From DASXTS01 sp036505275 (GTDB taxonomy: Bacteria; Actinomycetota; Actinomycetes; Mycobacteriales; Pseudonocardiaceae): a DNA stretch of 10,222 nt. The position numbers and the translations under genes are program-made. Shown in pieces: positions 1 through 6,090 of the stretch. Below the pieces are notes generated by a model. The model saw nothing but the letters and a program-made list of their open reading frames with translations. It was not told the DNA's origin and searched no databases. Position 1 is the stretch's first letter. Every line of letters starts with the position of its first letter. The stretch lies in contig DASXTS010000453.1 of the NCBI GenBank assembly GCA_036505275.1, forward strand, positions 1 through 10,222, given 5' to 3'.

Positions 1-1026
1 GACCACCCCGCATAGCGCGGGCAGCCAACTACTCGACCGGGGGAGCGCGCCGAGGTCGCGGCCACACAGCTGGGCCAGTGCCCCGCGCGCGTGCCGCCGG
101 TCGCCCGCCGATGCCGACGCCACGGCCTGTGCGGCGACGAAGGCGTGGTCCACCGCGCTGAGCGTTGGCGAGCCCGCGAGCTCCGCGGCGCCGGCGCCCG
201 CCTCGGCTGCCCGCCCCTGATACCACCGGATGGCGAACAGGTGCGCGCCGTACCACCCCGTCGCATCCTCGTCGCCCGCCGCGTCGCCGCAGCGCAGGCA
301 GGACAGCGCGAGCTCCTCGGCGTCGCGCAGGCGACCGGCGCGAATGCTCAGCATGACCCGGATCGCCGTGATCACGTAGTGCGCCGCGGCGTGCGGGTGC
401 CTTCGCTCGGTGTCGACCAGCTCGGCGTACCCGCGGTCGGCGTGGCGGCTACCGAGCAGGAACAGGTCGACGGCGCGCCAGAGCAGACCGATCAGCACAT
501 CGCCCGGCCGGTGCGTGCGGGCCGCCACGCGCAGCAACTCCTCGGCGAGTGCGAGCCGGGCCCGCGCGTGCTGCGGGCCGAGCAGGCAATGGTGCGCCAG
601 GCTCAGCGCCTGGGACACCTCGTGCGGGTCGCCGCGACGGCGGGTCTGGTCGAGCAGGGTCAGCACCTTCCGTGGATCGCCTGACCGGTATCCGGCTTCC
701 GCCGCAAGACGCACCCGCAGCGGCAGAGCCAGCGGGGACGACGGGTCGAGCTGGGCGAGGGCGTACTCCTGGTGTTCGGCGACCCGGGCGGCGTCCGCGG
801 CGCGCCTGCGCTCGTGCACCCACAGCCCGCCTTCGCCGAGTGCGGCCGCGGCGAGCAGCCCGGGCTCACCTGCCGCATGGGCGAGGTGGTAGGCCCGCTC
901 GAAGCACGTCCGGGCTCCCGCGAGGTCCCCGTGCTGGTGCAGCAGCTCGGCGCCCCGCGCAAGGTTCAGCTCCGCGTCACTCGAACTCGCGCCAGCCGCG
1001 CGGACCGCCAGATGTGGCGACGACAT
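1..1026 (-). CDS. TPR-rich regulator-like protein, C-terminal part cut by window edge
   Basis: The frame is open from the ATG at 1026 down to the left edge (342 codons, no stop), so the C-terminus is outside the window. The start is well supported: GAGGAG sits 5 bases upstream and an in-frame TGA lies just before it. The product is Ala/Leu/Arg-rich and consists of degenerate TPR-like helical pairs. Examples are a segment near residues 20-45 with ELLHQHGDLAGARTCFERA and, near the edge, ALPRSSSWLPAL. That pattern is familiar from the TPR half of actinomycete LuxR/AAA-type ATP-dependent regulators. No Walker A or B motif is visible and the TPRs begin almost at residue 20, so it lacks the ATPase module unless one follows beyond the edge. 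TPRs usually serve protein contacts; I infer a regulatory role but see no DNA-binding domain in this part. It lies 112 bases downstream of the 119-aa gene on the same strand. Confidence 0.8.
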   Translation of the reverse strand, partial: MSSPHLAVRAAGASSSDAELNLARGAELLHQHGDLAGARTCFERAYHLAHAAGEPGLLAAAALGEGGLWVHERRRAADAARVAEHQEYALAQLDPSSPLALPLRVRLAAEAGYRSGDPRKVLTLLDQTRRRGDPHEVSQALSLAHHCLLGPQHARARLALAEELLRVAARTHRPGDVLIGLLWRAVDLFLLGSRHADRGYAELVDTERRHPHAAAHYVITAIRVMLSIRAGRLRDAEELALSCLRCGDAAGDEDATGWYGAHLFAIRWYQGRAAEAGAGAAELAGSPTLSAVDHAFVAAQAVASASAGDRRHARGALAQLCGRDLGALPRSSSWLPALCGVV

Positions 1027-1029
1027 GCC

Positions 1030-1073
1030 GGCTCCTCACTACCCCCGTGTCCCATATGAACTAGGGAGGAGCC
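1030..1073 (-). promoter_or_regulatory. Leader inverted repeat overlapping the ribosome-binding site of the TPR gene
   Basis: GGCTCCTC at 1030-1037 and GAGGAGCC at 1066-1073 are perfect 8-base complements separated by 28 bases. Allowing one bulged G, the pairing extends to about 11 base pairs. Read on the minus strand, the proximal arm contains the GAGGAG Shine-Dalgarno sequence, 5 bases before the ATG at 1026. The hairpin would therefore hide the ribosome-binding site. It could equally be a repressor operator between promoter and start. The repeat is seen directly; the function is inferred. Confidence 0.4.
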
Positions 1074-1138
1074 CGGCTCCGCAGGGATACCCGCCTCGGC
1101 ATGCCGGCGGGGCCCGGCCGGGGATCATCGGTAGAGCT

Positions 1139-1498
1139 CTACTCCGAGCCAGGGGTCTCCAACTCCACGTGGGCGGCCAGGGCGGCCTCCAGCTCCTGCT
1201 CGACCGCTAGGGGATCCGGCAACGGCGGCCCCAGGTGCTGCCACGCGTTCTGGTAATAGTGCGTCAGCACGTACAGCATGGCTGCCCGCTGGATCCGAGG
1301 GCCGTTCGGATGACCGGCACGGTATGGCCTGCGAGTTGGCTGCTTGCCGGTCACGGCGAGGACGTAGGCGTCAAGGGTGCGGTCGAACTCGTTCCGCCAC
1401 TGCCCCTGGTCCCCGTGGGTGGAGATGGCCTGACCGATGTAGCGCACGGCGGCGTCGATCACCCGGTCGCGCGCTTCCCGGTCGGAGTCGTTACTCAT
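1139..1498 (-). CDS. Hypothetical protein, 119 aa
   Basis: I do not recognise this family. The ATG at 1498 is preceded by GGGAGG with a 7-base spacer, codon use is G/C-ending like that of its neighbours, and the composition is that of a real soluble protein. It starts MSNDSDREARDRVIDAAV and contains amphipathic helices plus an aromatic stretch, MLYVLTHYYQNAWQHLG, near residues 74-90. It ends in an acidic Glu/Ala-rich helix (VEQELEAALAAHVELE). No signal peptide, membrane segment, metal-binding cluster or nucleotide-binding motif is visible. It is predicted to be a small, mostly helical cytoplasmic protein. It lies upstream of the TPR gene on the same strand with a 112-base gap, so co-transcription is possible but not shown. 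A palindrome (CGGCATGCCG, 1097-1106) lies in that gap. Confidence 0.7.
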   Translation of the reverse strand: MSNDSDREARDRVIDAAVRYIGQAISTHGDQGQWRNEFDRTLDAYVLAVTGKQPTRRPYRAGHPNGPRIQRAAMLYVLTHYYQNAWQHLGPPLPDPLAVEQELEAALAAHVELETPGSE

Positions 1499-2045
1499 CT
1501 GCCCGCCTCCCGTCGCTGGCAGTGTGGCAGCACCGTAGGCCCGAATGTCACCGTCAGAGGCGGCTGACCAGGCGACGGGCCATTACCATCTGATGGCCGA
1601 GGAGCACCAGCGGGCGGTTTTGGCTGGCGTCGGCGACCCGGCACGTCACGCACACCGCGCCGAGCGGCACGGTGCGGCTGCGGCGGCGGACAGCACGGAC
1701 ACCGACCAGCAACGGCGCGCGGCTGACGACGACCGCGCAACTCCCTGACCACGGGAAGGTCCGGCCGAGTGCCGCGCGGTCCGCTACCAGGGCCGCCGTA
1801 CAGAGGCGCTTCCTGACACGTGCACCTTCGTGCTGGCGGCGGGCCGGCAGGCGGGTGCTGCTCGACGTGCTGTGCGACGAGCTCGCTGGCATTCCCATGG
1901 CCAAAGTGGCCGTGCGCCCAAACCTCACGGTCGGCACGTGCGGGTCTGGGCTACGTTGGTATTCGCCACCGAGCTGCGCCTTGATCATGCGATTTGCGCG
2001 GCCAGCGCTGGGGAGCGTGCTGTGTTGTCGAGGTGGGGCTGTTCC
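1499..2045. other. Intergenic stretch of about 550 bases with no defensible gene
   Basis: The stretch separates the minus-strand 119-aa gene from the plus-strand NACHT gene, so the two are divergent and both promoters should lie here. Several open frames cross it on both strands, but all are Arg/Ala/Pro-rich, lack a convincing ribosome-binding site or recognisable motif, and overlap one another. One minus frame (1554 to about 1990) is the most protein-like and could be a decayed gene. A 10-base palindrome, CCAGCGCTGG, lies near 2002-2011, just upstream of the NACHT gene. I see no clear -35/-10 pair, tRNA or terminator. Confidence 0.5.
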
Positions 2046-3748
2046 ATGATCGGCATGGAGTTGGCTGTTGTTCGTCTTGGTATGTCGGTCATCAAGAGCG
2101 CGTGTGCGCTGTGGCTGGGTCGTGCGCAACCGGCGTCTGCCGATTCGCCGACGTTGATCGAGATGCTGGCTGGGCGTATGAGTGGGGTGATGGAGCAGCG
2201 GCGGCTCGCGCGACAGTTCGACCAGATGGGTGACGCCGCGGCGGAGAAGTTGTTGGGTTTGTTGGCACATGAATTCGCTGCCCTCGCCGAGTACGAGCGT
2301 CTGGCTGCCATCCAGGCGGTTCAGGACACGTTCGACTCGGTTGTGCTCACGGACGAGGCAGTGTTCGGTGCTGATCTTGATCCAGTGTACTTGGACCGTC
2401 TTCTGCGTCGGGCCACGCCTGACCTCCTGCGACGTGCGGCGCTAAGTCGGGACGGTCAAGCCCTTTACGATCTGCTATTGCGCGAATCCTGCACGTATGT
2501 GGTCGAGATCGTCACCGCGTTGCCGCGCTTCGAAGCCAGTGTGCTGGTCGAGATTTTGCGGCGGGAGACGGCCATCCTGACGGCGGTGCGTGACGTCCTT
2601 GCGCGGCTGCCGGAACGGCGCAGTCTCGGCGATACAGGTTTCGAAGCCGATTACCGGCGGCAGGTAATCAATCGGCTGGACCGGCTGGAACTGTTCGGGG
2701 TGACGCTGCCCGAGGCCAGTTGTCGTTACCCGCTCAGCGTCGCCTACGTCAGCTTGTCCACCTCGTCGTCGCGGGAGAGGCAAACGTATGGACGGCCGGC
2801 CGGGGTCACCGGGTTCGGTTCCGTCGGCGTCACCGAGAGCCTCGACCCAGAGCTTGGCGGTGTCCGGATCGAGCAGACTCTCACGGGCTGTGATCGACTA
2901 TTGCTGCGCGGGGACGCTGGTTCAGGCAAGACCTCGCTATTGCAGTGGCTGGCCGTGTCCAGCGCTCTTCGCCGGTTCGGTTCTGGGCTTGAGAGCTGGA
3001 ACCGACTCGTTCCGTTCTTCATCCCGCTGCGTCGCCATGTGGACACCGACCTTCCGCCACCGCAACGGTTCCTCGACCATGTCGGCGCGCACATCGCAGA
3101 TGAGATGCCCAAGGGTTGGGTGCACGAGTTGCTAGGCAGGGACGAGCGTTGGTGCTCGTCGATGGCCTGGATGAGCTGCCAGAGCGGCAACGTGAGGCGA
3201 CTCGGCGGTGGCTGTACGACTTGGTAGCGGCGTTTCCGGACTCTCGGTACGTGCTGACCTCCCGCCCCGCCGCCGTCGCTGAGGGATGGTTACGGCGGGA
3301 AGGGTTCGCCGAGGCGGACCTGCTGCCCATGGCATCGGGCGATGTGCGCTCATTCATTCGCAAGTGGCACGAGGCAACCCTGGATCAGGAGCCTGGCGCC
3401 GAGCAGCTTGGGGCGTATGAGCGAACGCTGACCGATGCGATTCTGACCAGGCGTCACCTGCGGGCGTTGGCGACGAGTCCGTTGCTGTGCGCCCTGCTGT
3501 GCGCACTGCACCGGGATCGACGCAGCCAGCTACCCCGGGACCAGATGGAGCTGTATCAGATAGCCCTGGAGATGCTGCTGCAACGTCGGGACGCCGAACG
3601 AGGAATCCGCGAGGGCGTGGCTTTGTCGCGGACCCAGAAGACGTTGATCCTCCAGGATCTCGCCTACTGGAAACCACTGACCACGACCTCCGACGATCGG
3701 GTTCGTGCAATGACTAATTTGGTGGGCCGCCAGGGACTCGAACCCTGA
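2046..3748 (+). pseudogene. NACHT-family NTPase (bacterial NLR-like), frameshifted and 3'-truncated
   Basis: From the ATG at 2046 (GAGGTGG 9 bases upstream), the first frame encodes a helical N-terminal domain. A conserved-looking LELFGVTLPEASCRYPLS segment lies at about 214-231, followed by a P-loop, GDAGSGKTS, at 289-297. This frame stops at 3225-3227. The NACHT reading continues one base back: from about 3135 the other frame gives ALVLVDGLDELP (Walker B with the extra acidic residue typical of NACHT), YVLTSRP (sensor 1) and the helical region beyond it. A single lost base between 3130 and 3140 explains the break; no slippery heptamer is present. The frame then enters the tRNA-Lys gene and stops at 3746-3748. 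The usual C-terminal sensor repeats and part of the winged-helix region are absent; intact relatives are commonly 800 residues or more. Intact members act as STAND NTPases, and some bacterial ones protect against phage. T-ending codons are more frequent than in the aco genes, suggesting foreign origin. An alternative is a sequencing error at the frameshift, but the 3' truncation would remain. Confidence 0.85.
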
Positions 3749-3795
3749 ACCAGAAGATTAAAAGTCTCCTGCTCTGCCTGTTGAGCTAGCGGCCC
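3720..3795 (-). tRNA. tRNA-Lys (anticodon TTT)
   Basis: The minus strand folds into a complete cloverleaf. The 7-bp acceptor stem is GGGCCGC/GCGGCCC. The D arm is GCTC/GAGC. The anticodon stem is GGAGA/TCTTC with loop CTTTTAA, so the anticodon is TTT. The T arm is CAGGG-TTCGAGT-CCCTG, followed by discriminator A and an encoded CCA (3720-3722). It decodes lysine AAA/AAG. Its 3' end faces the NACHT pseudogene, whose frame overlaps it by 29 bases on the opposite strand. The 3' ends of tRNA genes are common attachment sites for integrative elements, which matches the abrupt gene truncation here. No second copy of the tRNA 3' half is visible in the window. Confidence 0.97.
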
Positions 3796-3840
3796 GGGAG
3801 GCAAGGTTACCGCTTGTCACACGGCGAGGCGGCATTGGTA

Positions 3841-3862
3841 CGCACAGCCGGCGGTCTGTGCG
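3841..3862. repeat. Inverted repeat, 7-bp arms
   Basis: CGCACAG and CTGTGCG flank an 8-base centre (CCGGCGGT). It lies about 45 bases upstream of the tRNA-Lys gene and 112 bases upstream of the MFS remnant. No T-run follows on either strand. It may be an old operator or hairpin, or chance; no function can be assigned. Confidence 0.3.
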
Positions 3863-3973
3863 GTCAGGTGAGCCGAGACACGACGGCGACGGGACGGCCG
3901 ATGGGCGGGTACGGTCGGGGACGGCGTGGTGACGGAGGGTGGGGATGGCAAGCCGGCGGCGTCGCATCGCTAG

Positions 3974-4230
3974 GTGTTCGCCGTGGGCGAGTTCCGGGCG
4001 CTGTTCGCCGCGCACCTGCTGTCGGTGGTTGGGGACCATTTAGCGCGGTGGCGCTGGCGGTGCTGGTGTTCGACCGGACCGGCTCGCCGGGGCAGACGGC
4101 GTTGACGTACGCGTTGACGTTCCTGCCGGCGGTCCTGGCGGGGCCGCTGTTGCCGGGGCTGGCTGACCGCCCTCAGCGCTGCCACGCCGGGCGCCTCAGC
4201 CCGGTCACGCGGGTCGCGGCCCGGGTTTGA
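3974..4230 (+). pseudogene. MFS transporter remnant (first two membrane segments), frameshifted
   Basis: From a GTG at 3974 (directly after a TAG), the frame reads VGEFRALFAAHLLSVVGD, the N-terminal signature of actinomycete major facilitator efflux proteins. At about 4046 the homology moves one base back, into the frame reading VALAVLVFDRTGS and LTYALTFLPAVLAGPLLPGLADR. It then degenerates and stops at 4228-4230. Intact relatives have about 400 residues and 12 membrane segments, whereas only about 70 recognisable residues remain (TM1, TM2 and the ADR loop motif). One lost base plus loss of the 3' end makes this a clear pseudogene. It lies on the tRNA-Lys side opposite the NACHT remnant, so both flanks of the tRNA carry decayed genes. 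Confidence 0.75.
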
Positions 4231-4258
4231 ACCTGATTGGTCAAGTCACAATGCCGCG

Positions 4259-4286
4259 AGGCCCGCATCCATTCGGATGCGGGCCT
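4259..4286 (-). terminator. Strong hairpin terminator of the cold-shock gene
   Basis: AGGCCCGCATCC (4259-4270) and GGATGCGGGCCT (4275-4286) pair perfectly over 12 bp around a 4-base loop. The hairpin begins 17 bases after the csp stop codon on the minus strand. There is no T-run, as is common in high-GC actinomycetes. It could also end transcription arriving from the plus strand through the MFS remnant. Confidence 0.75.
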
Positions 4287-4303
4287 GGTATGCGACGGTC
4301 TGC

Positions 4304-4507
4304 TCAGACCGCTCGGACGCGCTGGGCCTGGGGTCCCTTCTGGCCCTGGCCGATCTCGAACTCGACGCGCTGTCCCTCGTCGAGCGATCTGAAGCCATTG
4401 CCCTGGATTTCCGAGTAGTGAACGAAGACGTCAGGGCCGCCACCGTCCTGCTCGATGAACCCGAAGCCCTTTTCGCCGTTGAACCACTTCACTTTGCCGT
4501 GCAACAT
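4304..4507 (-). CDS. Cold-shock protein, CspA family
   Basis: The product is a single 67-residue cold-shock domain, the usual family length. It contains VKWFNGEKGFGFI (with RNP1-like KGFGFI at about 13-18) and DVFVHYSEI (with RNP2-like VFVHY at about 27-31), the two motifs that bind single-stranded RNA or DNA in the OB-fold. Such proteins act in the cytoplasm as RNA chaperones or general single-strand-binding proteins. I chose the ATG at 4507 because AGGAG lies 3 bases upstream and the resulting length and N-terminus match the family. An in-frame ATG at 4522 (five more residues) has no purine-rich site. A frame extending to 4663 is leader sequence, not protein. It is monocistronic: terminator downstream, long non-coding leader upstream. 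Whether it responds to cold cannot be read from the sequence. Confidence 0.96.
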   Translation of the reverse strand: MLHGKVKWFNGEKGFGFIEQDGGGPDVFVHYSEIQGNGFRSLDEGQRVEFEIGQGQKGPQAQRVRAV

Positions 4508-4510
4508 TTT

Positions 4511-4529
4511 CTCCTGTGACATATAGGAG
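4511..4529 (-). promoter_or_regulatory. Small hairpin that would pair the csp ribosome-binding site
   Basis: CTCCT (4511-4515) and AGGAG (4525-4529) are perfect complements around a 9-base loop. On the minus strand, the AGGAG ribosome-binding site of the cold-shock gene is the downstream arm and CTCCT the upstream arm; the alternative ATG at 4522 lies in the loop. Five base pairs are weak, so this could be chance or a modest translation switch. Confidence 0.3.
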
Positions 4530-4861
4530 CGGCCCTCACCGTGAGCGCCGCCGAGGCCTTCGACCGGGGTGTCATCCCAGGTTGGCCTCCGCTGCCACCA
4601 ACCTAAGACTACCCGGTCGGCCCCGGTACCGGCCGTGACCATGATGAGACCGGACCCGCGCACGCCGCAGACTGCCGGAATTGAGGCTTCCTCCAGGCCG
4701 TTCAGATCGGGCGCCGACTCGTGCCGATCACGCTAGGCGACGGCGGCCACCCACCCGTGCGGGTCGGTGACGAGGGTTCAGCTCGCGGGCGTACCGGCGC
4801 GGGTCGGCTCCGACCGGGACCGCCGGCTCCAGTACGTCCGGCACCACGGATGCTCCGTCCA

Positions 4862-4897
4862 GCCTCGGTGGGCGGGGCGAGGTTGGCCAACCGAGGC
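4862..4897 (-). terminator. Possible terminator after the aco operon
   Basis: GCCTCGGT (4862-4869) and ACCGAGGC (4890-4897) form a perfect 8-bp stem. Nested in it is a competing 12-base palindrome, GGTTGGCCAACC (4881-4892). The structure lies about 65 bases downstream of the acoC stop codon. No T-run follows, so it would be a tail-less terminator. It may instead be a protein-binding site. Confidence 0.35.
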
Positions 4898-4962
4898 GCC
4901 GGCCGACCCCTCGACAGTACGACGGCCCGGGGCCTTGATCGGCTGGACCCTGGCTTGCGGAC

Positions 4963-6090
4963 CTACCCTCCCGTCACCTCCGTCACCGCGGCGACCACCG
5001 CGTGCGGCGACTCCATGTGCACCATGTGGCCGGCGCCGTCCACGACGTGCACCGACGACCCTGGCAAGGAATCGGGCAGCGGCAGCACCGCGTCCCGACG
5101 GCCCCAGACGATCACCGAGGGCACTCCGGCCGCCGCGAGCAGTGGCGCGGCGTCGATGGCCGGCGCGTCGCCGGACAGCAGCGTGTCCAGCAGCGTGTCC
5201 AGCGCCTTCTGCACGCCGTCCAGCCGCTTGTACTTCAGCAGGTCGTCCACCAGCTGCCGGGTCACCTGCGACTCGTCAGCGAACAGCGCGCCGAGCAGCG
5301 GCCGCAGCGCCCGGCGCGTGGACGCTCCGGCGAAACCGCGCAGGTAGGCCGCGTTCACCTCGGGGCTGAAGCCGGCCGGGGCCACCAGGGTCAGCGACGC
5401 CACCCGCTGCGGCGCGCGCGCGGCCGCCGCGGTCACCACGGCGCCACCGAGGGAATGCCCGACCAGGTGCGCCCGGGGCACGCCTACGGCGTCCAGGAAG
5501 CCGAGCACCACGTCGGCCAGGAACTCCAGGCTGCCGTCGCCGACGTCCTTGTCGGACTCGCCGTGGCCGGGCAGGTCGACCGCGTGCACAGTGCGCACAC
5601 CACCGCCGGCCAGCGGCTCCTGCACGAACAGCCAGGAGTTCTTGTCGCCGCCGTAGCCGTGCACGAGCACCACGGTCTCACCGCCGTCGACACCGCCGTC
5701 GCCGAGCGTGGTGTACGAGATCGTCCGGCCGGCCACGGTTACGGTGCCCGGCACCGGTCCGGACACCTCGGGCACCACGCCGGACGCCAGCTGCTCGCGG
5801 GCCTGCTCGACCAGCGCGTCCAGGTCGGCATCCGAGACCTCGGCCGGCGCCACCAGCGCGATGGTGGCCCCGACCGGCACGTCGGCGCCGGCCGGCGCGA
5901 CCACCCGCCGCAGCACGCCGGCCCAGGTCGACTCGAGCACCCCGGCGATCTTGTCGGTGTCGATCTCCGCGAGATCATCGCCGATGGCCACGGTGGCGCC
6001 CTCGTCGACGATCCATTCGGTGATCTTGCCCGAGGTCATCGACAGGCCCCACTTGGGCATGGTGACCCGCTGGATCCGGTCATCGTTCAT
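4963..6090 (-). CDS. acoC: Acetoin dehydrogenase E2: lipoyl domain plus alpha/beta hydrolase
   Basis: This 375-residue protein is the dihydrolipoyllysine acetyltransferase subunit of the acetoin dehydrogenase complex. Residues 8-82 form a lipoyl domain (MPKWGLSM start) with the lipoate-accepting lysine at K47 in EIDTDKI. Residues 115-375 are an alpha/beta-hydrolase fold. They carry an HG oxyanion motif (H144-G145), nucleophile elbow GHSLGG (S213), acid D333 in VWGRRD and histidine H355 in GAGHMVHME, a complete triad. Ordinary pyruvate E2 proteins instead carry a CAT-like acyltransferase domain, so this architecture is specific to AcoC. It accepts the acetyl unit from AcoA/AcoB and passes it to CoA. 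The ATG at 6090 overlaps the acoB stop codon by 4 bases (ATGA), implying translational coupling. The frame continues upstream to 6387, but that part is an antisense-like shadow of acoB. It is the last gene of the operon; no E3 gene follows. Confidence 0.95.
   Translation of the reverse strand: MNDDRIQRVTMPKWGLSMTSGKITEWIVDEGATVAIGDDLAEIDTDKIAGVLESTWAGVLRRVVAPAGADVPVGATIALVAPAEVSDADLDALVEQAREQLASGVVPEVSGPVPGTVTVAGRTISYTTLGDGGVDGGETVVLVHGYGGDKNSWLFVQEPLAGGGVRTVHAVDLPGHGESDKDVGDGSLEFLADVVLGFLDAVGVPRAHLVGHSLGGAVVTAAAARAPQRVASLTLVAPAGFSPEVNAAYLRGFAGASTRRALRPLLGALFADESQVTRQLVDDLLKYKRLDGVQKALDTLLDTLLSGDAPAIDAAPLLAAAGVPSVIVWGRRDAVLPLPDSLPGSSVHVVDGAGHMVHMESPHAVVAAVTEVTGG

Larger units (their letters stand above)
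4508..4962. other. Non-coding stretch between acoC and the cold-shock gene
   Basis: Both flanking genes are on the minus strand, so this holds the end of the aco transcript and the promoter and leader of the cold-shock gene. It contains a possible leader hairpin with arms AGGTTGG (4579-4585) and CCAACCT (4598-4604), a palindrome CCGGTACCGG near 4624-4633, and the repeat at 4862-4897 described separately. Plus-strand frames across it are low-complexity Pro/Arg/Ala readings without gene features. I find no convincing -35/-10 pair. Confidence 0.5.

Noticed and set aside
1830..2045. N-terminal extension of the NACHT frame
   Set aside because: The extra residues are Arg/His-rich, unlike the helical domain that follows, and the ATG at 2046 has a purine-rich site upstream.
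1554..2270. 238-codon minus-strand open frame covering the intergenic stretch
   Set aside because: It overlaps the start of the NACHT gene, has an odd composition, no recognisable motif and no clear ribosome-binding site. The left half is somewhat protein-like, so a decayed gene is possible, but it cannot be supported.
3125..3145. Programmed -1 ribosomal frameshift in the NACHT gene
   Set aside because: There is no X-XXY-YYZ slippery heptamer at the junction, and the gene is also truncated at its 3' end, so decay is simpler.
4508..4663. 52-residue N-terminal extension of the cold-shock protein
   Set aside because: Cold-shock proteins start 5-10 residues before VKWFN, and the AGGAG site supports the ATG at 4507.
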